A stretch of 60,582 bases of DNA, taken from the NCBI GenBank assembly GCA_002431945.1, contig DJET01000014.1, positions 131,838 through 192,419 on the forward strand, in the 5' to 3' direction. How positions within the stretch are numbered: position 1 is the stretch's first letter; the number at the start of each line of letters is the position of its first letter. The stretch comes from Ruminococcaceae bacterium UBA5891 (lineage in GTDB: Bacteria; Bacillota; Clostridia; Oscillospirales; Acutalibacteraceae). The position numbers and the translations under genes are program-made. Shown here one piece after another: positions 51,416-60,548 of this stretch. The notes beneath the pieces are model-generated. The model was not told the origin of the DNA, made no database searches, and saw only the letters and a list, made by a program, of their open reading frames with translations.

Positions 51416-54400
51416 ATGGCAGAAATTGAATTTGAATCAATAAAAATCGGACTTGCGTCTCCCGAACAGATAAGAAGCTGGTCGCACGGCGAGGTAACAA
51501 AGCCCGAAACCATTAACTACCGCACATTAAAGCCCGAACAGGGAGGGCTTTTCTGCGAGCGTATATTCGGGCCGCAAAAGGACTGGGAATGCCACTGCGG
51601 AAAGTATAAACGCATACGCTACAAGGGTAAGGTCTGCGAGCGCTGCGGCGTTGAGGTAACCCGTGCAAAGGTTCGCCGCGAGCGTATGGGCTCAATTGAG
51701 CTTGCCGCTCCGGTCTCGCACATATGGTATTTTAAAACCATTCCTTCAAGAATGGGATTGGTGCTTGATATAACACCTAAGGCGCTTGAACAGGTACTTT
51801 ATTTCTCACAGTATATAGTAACCGATCCCGGTACCACACCGCTTGAGAAGAAGCAGCTTTTAAACGAAAAGCAGTACCGCGATATGCGCGAAAAATATGA
51901 AAACGATTTTGAGGCCGGAATGGGCGCAGAGGCTATTAAAAAGCTTCTGTGCGAAATCGACCTTGACAAGACCTGCGATGAGCTGCGCAAGGAGCTTGAG
52001 GACGCAACAGGTCAAAAGAGTATACGCCTTTTAAAGCGCCTTGAGGTGCTTGAGGCGTTCAGGCAGTCCGGCAACCGCCCCGAATGGATGATACTTGACG
52101 TTATTCCGGTAATTCCGCCGGATCTTCGTCCTATGGTTCAGCTTGACGGCGGACGTTTCGCAACGAGCGACTTAAACGACCTTTACAGAAGAGTTATTAA
52201 CCGTAACAACCGTTTAAAGAGACTTCTTGAGCTGCACGCGCCGGATATTATAGTCCGCAATGAAAAGCGTATGCTGCAAGAGGCGGTAGACGCGCTTATA
52301 GATAACGGCAGGCGCGGCAAGCCCGTAACGGGACCGAATAACCGTGCGCTTAAATCCCTTTCGGATATGCTTAAGGGTAAGCAGGGACGTTTCCGTCAGA
52401 ACCTGCTCGGTAAGCGTGTTGACTATTCGGGACGTTCGGTTATCGTTGTAGGACCGGAGCTTAAAATGTATCAGTGCGGCGTTCCTAAGGAAATGGCGCT
52501 TGAGCTGTTTAAGCCCTTTGTTATGAAACGCCTTGTTGAAACAAAGGCTGTTACAAACATTAAATCCGCAAGAAAAATGGTTGAACGTGCCTCTAACGAG
52601 GTTTGGGACGCACTTGAAACCGTAATTAAAGAGCACCCCGTGCTTCTTAACCGTGCGCCTACGCTTCACCGTTTGGGTATTCAGGCGTTTGAGCCGGTGC
52701 TTGTTGAGGGTAAGGCATTAAAGCTGCATCCGCTTGTTTGTACCGCTTACAATGCCGACTTCGACGGCGACCAGATGGCTATTCACATTCCGCTGTCGGC
52801 AGAGGCTCAGTCGGAAGCGCGCTTCTTAATGCTTGCGGCAAACAACCTGTTAAAGCCGTCCGACGGTAAGCCTGTAACCGTTCCTACGCAGGATATGGTT
52901 CTCGGTTCGTACTATCTTACGCTTGTTAAGTCCGAAGAAAAGGGCGCAAACAAGGTGTTCAGGGATAAAAACGAGGCTATAATGGCATATACCGACGGCG
53001 CAGTAGGTCTTCACGCGCCTATCCGTGTTCGTATGACGAACGAAAACGGCGAAAGCGGTCTTGTTTGGTGTACTGTCGGCTTTATAATATTTAACGAGTC
53101 GCTTCCGCAGGATTTAGGCTTTGTAGACAGAACGGATCCTGCTCACAAATTGGATCTTGAATGGACTTATACCGTTAAAAATCCCGAAACCAACTTTATT
53201 GAAAGCAACGACGATATAATTCAGAACAAGGTCGGCAAAAAGCAGCTTGGCAAAATAATCGACCGTTGCATTACCGTTCACGGCACAAGCGTTTCTTCTA
53301 TTGTGCTTGATAATATTAAGGCTACCGGCTTTAAGTATTCAACTAAGGGTGCTATCACCGTTGCGGTTATCGACGCGGTAATTCCGCCTGCTAAAAAGGA
53401 AATACTTGCCGCTGCCGAGGCTCAGATAGACCTTGTTTCGCGCGATTATAGGCGCGGTCTTATAAGCAACGACGAGCGCAGCCGCCACGTTATTGAAATA
53501 TGGAACAAGGCAACCGAGGATGTTGCCGACGCACTTAAGGGCAACCTTGACGAGTTTAACCCCATATTTATGATGGCGGATTCGGGCGCGCGCGGTTCTA
53601 TGAGCCAGATAAGACAGCTTGCAGGTATGCGCGGACTTATTGCGAATACTGCCGGTAAGGTTATCGAAGTACCTATCCGCGCTAACTACCGCGAGGGTCT
53701 TAACGTACTTGAATACTTCATTTCTTCACGCGGTGCGCGTAAAGGTCTTGCCGATACCGCTTTGCGTACTGCCGACTCCGGTTATCTTACCCGCCGTCTT
53801 GTTGACGTTGCGCAGGATGTTATTGTGCGCGAGGACGACTGCGGAACCGAAGAAGGTCTTACCGTTGCCGATATTAAGGACGGAAATCATATACTTGAGC
53901 CGCTCGAAGAGCGTCTTGAGGGCAGATATTTACTGCACGACGCCGTTGATCCGACTACCGGAGAGGTTATTTGGTCGCACGAGGATATGGTTACGGGCGA
54001 GGGCGCAAAGAAAATTGTTGACGCCGGAATTACAAGCATCGAGATCCGTTCGGTACTCACCTGCCACAGCCACCACGGCGTGTGCAAAAAGTGCTACGGC
54101 AGAAACCTTGCAACAAGCAAGCCTGTTACCACGGGCGAGGCTGTCGGCATAGTAGCCGCTCAGTCGATAGGCGAGCCGGGTACCCAGCTTACAATGCGTA
54201 CCTTCCACACCGGCGGTATTGCAAGTACAGAGGATATTACACAGGGTCTTCCGCGTGTTGAAGAGCTGTTTGAAGCACGCAGACCTAAGCGTTGCGCGCT
54301 TATCGCCAAAATCGACGGTACGGTACGCATAGCCGAGGAAAAGAAGAGCAATGTAATTATAATTACAAACGACGAGCTTAAAACCGAGGAAAAGGTTACT

Positions 54401-55054
54401 ATTCCTTACGGTATCCGTTGCCTTGTTAAGGACGGCGACGAGGTAAAAGCCGGCGATATGCTTATTCCGGGCGCTAAATATCCGCAGGATATTCTTGAGG
54501 CACAGGGACCAGAGGCGGTTGAAGAATATATCATAGCCGAAATTCAAAACGCTTACCGTACACAGGGCGTTGATATCAACGATAAGCACATTGAGGTTAT
54601 CGTTCGTCAGATGATGCGCAAGCTGCGCATTACCGATCCTGGCTCTACGGATTTGCTTCAGAACGTAAGCTACGAATATAAAGAGATTGCCGACGCTAAC
54701 GCGGCTGTTCAGGCGCGTATCGACGCGGGCGAAGAGGGGCTTACCAAGGCAACATACCGTGCAACCCTGCTTGGTATCACAAAGGCTTCGCTTGCTACCG
54801 AATCGTTCCTGTCGGCAGCGTCCTTCCAGGAGACAACGCGAGTTCTTACCGAAGCTGCCATTAAGGGCAAGGTTGACCCGCTGTTCGGTCTTAAGGAAAA
54901 TGTTATTATCGGTAAACTGGTACCTGCCGGCACCGGTATGAAGTGCGAGGAAATAAACCCTGCCGAATATGAGGAGACCGAGGATAACGGTCTTACCGAC
55001 GAATCCGACAGTGTTTATGAAAATTTCGCGGCAAGTACGGCTGCGGCGGAATAA
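51416..55054 (+). CDS. rpoC: DNA-directed RNA polymerase subunit beta'
   Basis: A 1212-residue beta' subunit. The N-terminal zinc motif is CHCGKYK...CERCGVEV (near 60-85). The catalytic Mg loop NADFDGDQMAIHIPL starts near residue 446. The second zinc site includes CHSHHGVCKKCYGRN near 883. The trigger-loop/bridge region and QPGTQLTMRTFHTGG-type motif (here EPGTQLTMRTFHTGG) are intact. ACGGAGGG precedes the ATG, 12 bp after rpoB. Confidence 0.98.
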   Translation: MAEIEFESIKIGLASPEQIRSWSHGEVTKPETINYRTLKPEQGGLFCERIFGPQKDWECHCGKYKRIRYKGKVCERCGVEVTRAKVRRERMGSIELAAPVSHIWYFKTIPSRMGLVLDITPKALEQVLYFSQYIVTDPGTTPLEKKQLLNEKQYRDMREKYENDFEAGMGAEAIKKLLCEIDLDKTCDELRKELEDATGQKSIRLLKRLEVLEAFRQSGNRPEWMILDVIPVIPPDLRPMVQLDGGRFATSDLNDLYRRVINRNNRLKRLLELHAPDIIVRNEKRMLQEAVDALIDNGRRGKPVTGPNNRALKSLSDMLKGKQGRFRQNLLGKRVDYSGRSVIVVGPELKMYQCGVPKEMALELFKPFVMKRLVETKAVTNIKSARKMVERASNEVWDALETVIKEHPVLLNRAPTLHRLGIQAFEPVLVEGKALKLHPLVCTAYNADFDGDQMAIHIPLSAEAQSEARFLMLAANNLLKPSDGKPVTVPTQDMVLGSYYLTLVKSEEKGANKVFRDKNEAIMAYTDGAVGLHAPIRVRMTNENGESGLVWCTVGFIIFNESLPQDLGFVDRTDPAHKLDLEWTYTVKNPETNFIESNDDIIQNKVGKKQLGKIIDRCITVHGTSVSSIVLDNIKATGFKYSTKGAITVAVIDAVIPPAKKEILAAAEAQIDLVSRDYRRGLISNDERSRHVIEIWNKATEDVADALKGNLDEFNPIFMMADSGARGSMSQIRQLAGMRGLIANTAGKVIEVPIRANYREGLNVLEYFISSRGARKGLADTALRTADSGYLTRRLVDVAQDVIVREDDCGTEEGLTVADIKDGNHILEPLEERLEGRYLLHDAVDPTTGEVIWSHEDMVTGEGAKKIVDAGITSIEIRSVLTCHSHHGVCKKCYGRNLATSKPVTTGEAVGIVAAQSIGEPGTQLTMRTFHTGGIASTEDITQGLPRVEELFEARRPKRCALIAKIDGTVRIAEEKKSNVIIITNDELKTEEKVTIPYGIRCLVKDGDEVKAGDMLIPGAKYPQDILEAQGPEAVEEYIIAEIQNAYRTQGVDINDKHIEVIVRQMMRKLRITDPGSTDLLQNVSYEYKEIADANAAVQARIDAGEEGLTKATYRATLLGITKASLATESFLSAASFQETTRVLTEAAIKGKVDPLFGLKENVIIGKLVPAGTGMKCEEINPAEYEETEDNGLTDESDSVYENFAASTAAAE

Positions 55055-55071
55055 TCAGTTCTTGATTTAAA

Positions 55072-55104
55072 AGTCTTCCCGATACTGTTTGTATCGGGAA
55101 GACT
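55072..55104 (+). terminator. rpoC terminator hairpin
   Basis: A perfect 14-bp stem, AGTCTTCCCGATAC (55072-55085)/GTATCGGGAAGACT (55091-55104), with loop TGTTT. The T tract after it is poor (GAAAATATTTC), so termination may be partial. Confidence 0.75.
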
Positions 55105-55115
55105 GAAAATATTTC

Positions 55116-55144
55116 TTGAAAAAGTATTTGTTTTATGCTAAAAT
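55116..55144 (+). promoter_or_regulatory. tRNA-Gly promoter
   Basis: TTGAAA (55116-55121), 17-bp spacer, TAAAAT (55139-55144), ten bases before the tRNA. Confidence 0.6.
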
Positions 55145-55154
55145 AAATAAAAAT

Positions 55155-55228
55155 GCGGACATAGTTTATCGGTAGAACATTAGCTTCCCAAGCTGAATGG
55201 GTGGGTTCGACTCCCATTGTCCGCTCCA
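55155..55228 (+). tRNA. tRNA-Gly (anticodon CCC)
   Basis: Acceptor GCGGACA (55155-55161)/TGTCCGC (55218-55224), anticodon stem-loop TTAGC-TTCCCAA-GCTGA with CCC anticodon, T stem GTGGG/CCCAT with TTCGACT loop, and encoded CCA at 55226-55228. It reads GGG codons. Confidence 0.95.
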
Positions 55229-55232
55229 AAAA

Positions 55233-55266
55233 CCCCGCTCACTTTTGTGAACGGGATTTTTATTTC
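55233..55266 (+). terminator. terminator after tRNA-Gly
   Basis: CCCGCTCAC/GTGAACGGG (one mismatch) with loop TTTT, followed by ATTTTTATTT, immediately downstream of tRNA-Gly. Confidence 0.75.
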
Positions 55267-55454
55267 TTACCTCTTCACTCTTACCTCAAAATAAAAATGG
55301 TAACGGGATTTTTGGGAAGTAATAATGATACAGTCACACACGAAACAAAGCCGATATGTTTCATGCTGAAAGAATAATACGACGGAACAATTTTAAAATA
55401 ATATAAAAAAAGACTTGAAATTTTTGCTGTGCTGTGGTATCATATCTTTTGTTC
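55267..55454. other. spacer between the two tRNA genes with tRNA-Ala promoter
   Basis: No gene is evident. TTGAAA (55415-55420), 17 bp, TATCAT (55438-55443) is the likely tRNA-Ala promoter. AACGGGATTTTT near 55303 repeats the end of the tRNA-Gly terminator, perhaps a remnant of a duplicated terminator. Confidence 0.55.
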
Positions 55455-55530
55455 GGGGCATTAGCTCAGCTGGGAGAGCGCTACACTGGCAGTGTAGAGG
55501 TCAGCGGTTCGATCCCGCTATGCTCCACCA
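55455..55530 (+). tRNA. tRNA-Ala (anticodon GGC)
   Basis: Acceptor GGGGCAT/ATGCTCC with a G-U pair, D arm TTAGCTCAGCTGGGAGAGC, anticodon stem-loop CTACA-CTGGCAG-TGTAG (GGC), T loop GGTTCGATCC, encoded CCA at 55528-55530. Confidence 0.96.
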
Positions 55531-55535
55531 AAACA

Positions 55536-55568
55536 AAAATCCTGTCACTTAAGTGGCAGGATTTTTAA
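55536..55568. terminator. bidirectional terminator between tRNA-Ala and spoIVA
   Basis: AAAAATCCTGTCAC/GTGGCAGGATTTTT, a 14-bp stem with one G-U pair and loop TTAA, with A and T runs at its ends, so it can serve both convergent transcripts. Confidence 0.85.
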
Positions 55569-55570
55569 TT

Positions 55571-57049
55571 TTACAGTATTATGCAAACAAGCCCGTTGCA
55601 GCCTTCGTTTATCACACGCTCAATGGTTTCTTGTATACGCATACGCGCGTCTGCCGGCATACGCGAAAGCTTTGTGTGCAGACCCTCGTTTACAAGCTCG
55701 TGCAGGGATTTGCCGAAAATATTTGAATCCCATATTTTTACGGGGTTTTCCTCAAATTCGCTTAAAAGATACATAACAAGGTCTTCGGATTGCTTTTCGC
55801 TGCCTACAATGGGGCTTACCTCGGTTGTTATGTTAGCCTTCATAAGATGTATTGACGGAGCTGAGGCGCGCAGTCTTACGCCGTAGCGGCCGCCCTGCTT
55901 CATAATTTCGGGCTCCTCAAGCTTTAAATCCTCGATTTCGGGCATTATTATGCCGTAGCCGGTGGCTTCCACCTCGTCAAGCGCGTCCTTGACCTTTATA
56001 TATTCCTTTTTCATTTGAGCAAGCTCTTTTATACTGTCCATAAGCTCCTGTTCGTCGTTTATTATAAGCCCTGTGGTTTCGGCAAGCACCTTGTAAAACA
56101 GCGTGGTTTTAATTTTTATCATTACCGAGGCGCTGCCCGTGCCTAAGTTTATGTTTTCAACCGTCGCGCCGTCAACGTTCTGACTGTCGCGAAATGCGGT
56201 TTCAAAGCAGCTTATGTCCCGTATATGTCTTATTGCGGCGGCGGATTGCTTTATTGTGTCGGTAAGGTCCGAACGCAGCCAGTGGTCAAGCGGAAGTGAA
56301 TTTATCCAGCGCGGAAAGCTTATGCATATTTCCTTTATCGGAAATTCAAATAAAACGCGCGACAGGATCTGCTTTATATCGTCCTCGTTTAATTCAAGGC
56401 AGTTTACCGGCTGTACGGGCACACCGTATTTTTCAGTAAGCGATGCGGCAAGCGCCGCGGATTCCTCAGAGTCCGGATACATACAGTTCAGAAGAATTAC
56501 AAACGGCTTATTTATCCCCTTAAGCTCTTCGATAACGCGCTCCTCGGCTTCCTCATATTCGCTTCTCGGAATATCGCTTATACTGCCGTCGGTAGTAATT
56601 ACAAGACCTATGGTTGAGTGCTCGTTAATTACCTTTCGTGTTCCGATCTCAGCCGCCATATTAAAGGGAATAGGCTCTTCAAACCACGGCGTCATAACCA
56701 TACGGGGCTGGTCGCCCTCTATATAGCCGAGGGCGCTCGGAACTATGTAGCCTACGCAGTCTATAAGCCTTACGTTCATGGCAGAGGAATCGTCAAGGCT
56801 TATCTGCACGCCCTTTTCGGGTATGAATTTGGGCTCTGTCGTCATTATTGTTCTGCCGGACGATGACTGCGGAAGCTCGTCGTTAGCGCGTTCCTTTTGG
56901 TATTCGCCCGAAATGTTAGGCAGCACCAATTTATCCATAAATTGCTTAATAAATGTTGATTTTCCCGTTCGCACGGGGCCGACCACCCCGATATAAATGT
57001 CTCCGCCGGTTCTGGCGGCAATGTCCTTATAAATACTTACGTTTGTCAT
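55571..57049 (-). CDS. spoIVA: stage IV sporulation protein A
   Basis: A 492-residue SpoIVA, the ATPase that forms the base of the spore coat on the forespore surface; the length is that of the B. subtilis protein. The start at 57049 (MTNVSIYKDIAARTGGDIYI) has GGAGG upstream and matches the family N terminus; an in-frame ATG at 57073 would add 8 residues. The P loop GPVRTGKST is at residues 24-32 (Lys30). The C terminus ends CNGLVCIIL, in keeping with membrane anchoring through SpoVM. It shows that the organism can form endospores. Confidence 0.96.
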   Translation of the reverse strand: MTNVSIYKDIAARTGGDIYIGVVGPVRTGKSTFIKQFMDKLVLPNISGEYQKERANDELPQSSSGRTIMTTEPKFIPEKGVQISLDDSSAMNVRLIDCVGYIVPSALGYIEGDQPRMVMTPWFEEPIPFNMAAEIGTRKVINEHSTIGLVITTDGSISDIPRSEYEEAEERVIEELKGINKPFVILLNCMYPDSEESAALAASLTEKYGVPVQPVNCLELNEDDIKQILSRVLFEFPIKEICISFPRWINSLPLDHWLRSDLTDTIKQSAAAIRHIRDISCFETAFRDSQNVDGATVENINLGTGSASVMIKIKTTLFYKVLAETTGLIINDEQELMDSIKELAQMKKEYIKVKDALDEVEATGYGIIMPEIEDLKLEEPEIMKQGGRYGVRLRASAPSIHLMKANITTEVSPIVGSEKQSEDLVMYLLSEFEENPVKIWDSNIFGKSLHELVNEGLHTKLSRMPADARMRIQETIERVINEGCNGLVCIIL

Positions 57050-57171
57050 AATGCTTCCTCCATACGCTTTCAACTCACGGCAGTCAAACTGTCTTTTGGT
57101 AAAGCATATGCGGCGGTTTTGCGTTTTATGACAGGCATTAAAAGGGTATTTTTAAAAAGGATATGATTTAA

Positions 57172-57200
57172 TTGACACGATTAAATAAAAAAGGTATAAT
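57172..57200 (+). promoter_or_regulatory. galT promoter
   Basis: TTGACA (57172-57177), 17-bp spacer, TATAAT (57195-57200), consensus hexamers about 30 bp before the galT ATG. Confidence 0.8.
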
Positions 57201-57231
57201 AAAGATATTAACTGTCGGACGGTGTTTTAAA

Positions 57232-58722
57232 ATGATAGACAACAGCATAAGAAAGCTTGTATGCTACGGGCTTGAAAAGGAACTTTTTACAAAGCGGGAC
57301 GAGATATATGTAACAAACCGCCTGCTTGAAATTTTAGGGCTTGACAGCTTTAGCTGCGACGAGGATTATAATAACGTAAATCTTGAAGAAACGCTTAAGG
57401 AGCTGCTTGATTACGCGGTAAGCGCCGGACTTACAGAGGACGGCACCGTTTACCGCGATTTGTTTGATACGCGCCTTATGGGCGCGCTTATGCCGAGACC
57501 GAGCGAGGTTACGGATAGGTTTTACGGGCTTTATAAGCAATCCCCCAAGGCCGCTACCGATTATTTCTACCGCCTTAGCTGCGACAGCGATTATATAAGG
57601 CGCTACCGCGTTGAAAAGGATATAAAATGGATAACAAAGACAGAGTACGGCGATCTTGATATAACAATAAACCTTTCAAAGCCGGAAAAGGACCCCAAAG
57701 CGATAGCGGCTGCCAAAAACGCACCGCAGGCGGGATACCCTAAATGTATGCTTTGCCGCGAGTGCGAGGGCTATGCCGGCAGAATAAATTTTCCGGCACG
57801 CCAAAATCACCGTGTGATACCCGTTAAGATAAATAATACGGATTGGTGCTTCCAATATTCGCCGTATGTTTATTATAATGAGCATTGCATAGTATTTAAC
57901 GCAAAGCATACGCCTATGGCGATAAACCGCGACACATTTAAAAAGCTGCTTGATTTTGTAGGGCAGTTTCCGCATTATTTTGTGGGCTCCAATGCAGATC
58001 TGCCGATAGTAGGCGGTTCAATTCTGAGCCACGACCACTTTCAGGGCGGAAATTACACCTTTGCAATGGCAAAAGCGCCCGTGGAATATCCGCTTACGTT
58101 TGCTGGTTTCGAAGATGTAAGCGCCGGCATTTTAAAATGGCCTATGTCGGTTATACGCTTATCGGCGGAAAACCCCTGCCGCCTTATAGAGCTTGCAGAT
58201 AAAATTTTAGTATCATGGCGCGGATATACCGATGAATCGGCGTTTATTTATGCCGAAACAGATGGCGAGCCGCATAACACAATAACGCCGATAGCCCGCA
58301 AGCGCGGCGACCGCTGCGAGCTTGATTTGGTTCTTCGCAACAATATAACAACAAAGGAGCATCCTTTGGGCGTTTTCCACCCCCATGCGGAGCTTCACCA
58401 TATTAAAAAAGAAAATATAGGGCTTATTGAGGTTATGGGTCTTGCCGTTTTGCCGGCGCGCCTTAAAACCGAAATGGCACAGCTTAAATGTGCAATCGCC
58501 GAAAAACGTGATATAAGAGCCGATGAAACGCTTGCAAAGCACGCCGATTGGGTAGACGAAATAAAGCAAAAGTACAGCGATATAAACGAAAGCAATATTG
58601 AAGAAATACTTAAGAACGAAATAGGTCTTATATTTGCAACGGTGCTTGAGCACGCGGGCGTTTTCAAGAGAACGGAAGACGGTATTGCGGCGTTTAAGAG
58701 ATTTGCAGGGAGCGTAAAATAA
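57232..58722 (+). CDS. galT: UDP-glucose--hexose-1-phosphate uridylyltransferase, Firmicutes type
   Basis: A 496-residue GalT of the class II form found in Firmicutes, about 150 residues longer than E. coli GalT. The nucleophile motif SHDHFQGG lies near residues 265-272, with the flanking YYNEHCIVF segment and CMLCRECEGY near 170. The ATG at 57232 is used because an upstream in-frame TTG is the -35 hexamer. It acts in the Leloir pathway on galactose-1-phosphate. The AEC transporter gene begins directly after its stop. The GH27 start at the window edge supplies a source of galactose. Confidence 0.95.
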   Translation: MIDNSIRKLVCYGLEKELFTKRDEIYVTNRLLEILGLDSFSCDEDYNNVNLEETLKELLDYAVSAGLTEDGTVYRDLFDTRLMGALMPRPSEVTDRFYGLYKQSPKAATDYFYRLSCDSDYIRRYRVEKDIKWITKTEYGDLDITINLSKPEKDPKAIAAAKNAPQAGYPKCMLCRECEGYAGRINFPARQNHRVIPVKINNTDWCFQYSPYVYYNEHCIVFNAKHTPMAINRDTFKKLLDFVGQFPHYFVGSNADLPIVGGSILSHDHFQGGNYTFAMAKAPVEYPLTFAGFEDVSAGILKWPMSVIRLSAENPCRLIELADKILVSWRGYTDESAFIYAETDGEPHNTITPIARKRGDRCELDLVLRNNITTKEHPLGVFHPHAELHHIKKENIGLIEVMGLAVLPARLKTEMAQLKCAIAEKRDIRADETLAKHADWVDEIKQKYSDINESNIEEILKNEIGLIFATVLEHAGVFKRTEDGIAAFKRFAGSVK

Positions 58723-59646
58723 ATGTTTTCTACCGTTTTCACGCAGGTTTGCGTGCTTATGATACTTATAACGGTGGGCTTTGCTTCGGCAAAGGCCGGT
58801 CTGCTTACTAAAGAGGGCGTTGCCTGCTGTACCGATATAGCGCTTATTATATCAACGCCCTGCGTTATTATAAAATCGCTTATAAGAGAGTACGATAAAA
58901 AAATAATGTCGGAGCTTTTAAAGGCGTTTGCGCTTACGCTTTTGGTACAGGTTCTGCTTATTGTTTTAAGCCATATATTTATTCATTCAAAGGAAGAAAA
59001 GAGCAGACGCGTATTAAGGTTCGGCTCAATATTTGCAAACTGCGGGTTTATGTCTCTGCCATTGCAGGAGGTGCTTTTGGGAGCGGACGGAGCGCTTTAC
59101 GGCTCGGCTTACATTATAATGTTTAATCTTGTAATATGGAGCTACGGAATTTTCCTTATAAGCGGAGATAAAAGCTACATAAAGCCGAAAAAGCTGTTTA
59201 TAAACCCCGGTATTATAGGTCTTTTGATCGGAATGGTGATTTTTGTTTTTTCCGTTCCGATACCTAAGATAGTGTATTCGCCCATAAATTACCTTGCGGC
59301 AATATATACACCGCTTCCGATGCTTATAATAGGCTACCATTTGGCGCAGACAAACGTGCTTTATGCGTTTAAGGATATACGCTGCATTGCGGCGGTGCTT
59401 TTAAGGCTTTTTGTTTATCCGTTTGCCGCGCTGGGGCTTTTATATGTTATCGGAGTTCGCGGAACGCTGCTTGTTTCGGTAGTAATTTCGGTAAGCGCGC
59501 CGGTGGCGGCAATAACCACAATGTTTTCATCAAAAACGGGCGGCAACGTGCCGCTTTCGGTTGATATGGTGTCGCTCAGCACGGTTTTATCGCTTGTTTC
59601 AATGCCGCTGGTAATAACGGCGGCGGAGCGTCTTGCAAAAATTTAA
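58723..59646 (+). CDS. AEC-family (auxin efflux carrier type) transporter
   Basis: A 307-residue membrane protein with about ten transmembrane helices in two inverted halves. The AEC signature FGSIFANCGFMSLPL lies near residue 103 and PVAAITTMFSSKTGGN near 262. Members export or import organic acids and other small anions; the substrate cannot be told. It starts immediately after the galT stop codon, so the two are co-transcribed. Its 3' end overlaps the convergent AraC gene by 4 bp. Confidence 0.9.
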   Translation: MFSTVFTQVCVLMILITVGFASAKAGLLTKEGVACCTDIALIISTPCVIIKSLIREYDKKIMSELLKAFALTLLVQVLLIVLSHIFIHSKEEKSRRVLRFGSIFANCGFMSLPLQEVLLGADGALYGSAYIIMFNLVIWSYGIFLISGDKSYIKPKKLFINPGIIGLLIGMVIFVFSVPIPKIVYSPINYLAAIYTPLPMLIIGYHLAQTNVLYAFKDIRCIAAVLLRLFVYPFAALGLLYVIGVRGTLLVSVVISVSAPVAAITTMFSSKTGGNVPLSVDMVSLSTVLSLVSMPLVITAAERLAKI

Positions 59647-60434
59647 GGCATATCTGCGGCGTTTGAAGATCTTTTCCCGTACTTGCCGGGCGGTTCGCCC
59701 ACAGCCGCTTTAAATAATTTTGAAAAATAAAGGGAATCTGAAAAACCGCAGGAAAGCGCGGTTGATTTTACCGAAAAGCCGCGCTTTAAAAATTCCTTTG
59801 CACGTTCAAGCCTGTATTTCATAAGATATGAGCCGGGGGCTGTGCCGCATACCTTTACAAAGCAGCGGTGCAGTGTGGCGCGGCTTATGCAAAGCGTATT
59901 GCATATAACCGTAAGGTCAAAGTCCGGTTTATAAAAGTTGTTTTCTATTAAAAGCCGCGCGGAATCAAAGCAGGCATTTTCGCCGGATTTTGCGCGGCTT
60001 TCAAATTTATCGGCATAAATTCCCAGTATGGCAAGCGCTATGCCCTCTGCGGTATTTTTTTGCACGGTTGAATTTATGCGGTTAAGCATATCAAACAGCG
60101 GCAAAATGTCATCGGACCTTATATTGCCGATTACAGAGCTGTCCCTTGTAAAATCTATACGGTTAAGCAGCGAAACATATTTTTCTCCCTTAAAATCTAT
60201 CCAAGTATACTCCCAAGGGTCGCTTTCATCGGGGAAGTACATAATATTATCAAACGGGCGTATAACAAAGCTTTCGCCTGCAGATACGGCATAGCTTTTA
60301 TTGCCGTTTATAAAGGTTCCCTTGCCCTTAATAATATAATGCAATATATAGCAGTTGCGTATACCCGGACCCCATGAGTGTAGGTCTGAGCAGTTTTGCC
60401 TGCCAGAGCTTATCATATTGCTTGCAATAGGCAT
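59643..60434 (-). CDS. AraC-family regulator, probable regulator of the GH27 gene
   Basis: A 263-residue regulator with an N-terminal cupin (NCYILHYIIKGKGTFINGNK near 27-46) and a C-terminal double HTH (VICNTLCISRATLHRCF and STALSCGFSDSLYFSKLF). GGGAG precedes the ATG. It is divergent from a GH27 alpha-galactosidase, and a long inverted repeat lies between them. It probably responds to alpha-galactosides or galactose. Confidence 0.9.
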   Translation of the reverse strand: MPIASNMISSGRQNCSDLHSWGPGIRNCYILHYIIKGKGTFINGNKSYAVSAGESFVIRPFDNIMYFPDESDPWEYTWIDFKGEKYVSLLNRIDFTRDSSVIGNIRSDDILPLFDMLNRINSTVQKNTAEGIALAILGIYADKFESRAKSGENACFDSARLLIENNFYKPDFDLTVICNTLCISRATLHRCFVKVCGTAPGSYLMKYRLERAKEFLKRGFSVKSTALSCGFSDSLYFSKLFKAAVGEPPGKYGKRSSNAADMP

Positions 60435-60466
60435 TTTAAACTCCCTTATGAAACAAAATTACATAT

Positions 60467-60513
60467 ATTTGCAATAAAACTTTATTGTAAATAATACTTT
60501 TATACCATATACT
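60467..60513 (+). promoter_or_regulatory. GH27 promoter with AraC-type operator
   Basis: The inverted repeat ATTTGCAATAAA (60467-60478)/TTTATTGTAAAT (60481-60492) has one mismatch and a 2-bp centre. It overlaps TTGTAA (60485-60490), which is 17 bp from TATACT (60508-60513). A bound AraC protein could act at both divergent genes. Confidence 0.6.
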
Positions 60514-60548
60514 TAGTTTACAGTATTTTGTTGCGGAGGTCAAGAAAA

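Noticed and set aside
53619..54152. 177-codon plus-strand frame inside rpoC
   Set aside because: Out-of-frame shadow of rpoC with Leu/Arg/Ser-rich composition and no RBS.
55267..55410. Possible small RNA between the tRNA genes
   Set aside because: Only a repeated AACGGGATTTTT was seen. There is no separate promoter-hairpin-terminator arrangement.
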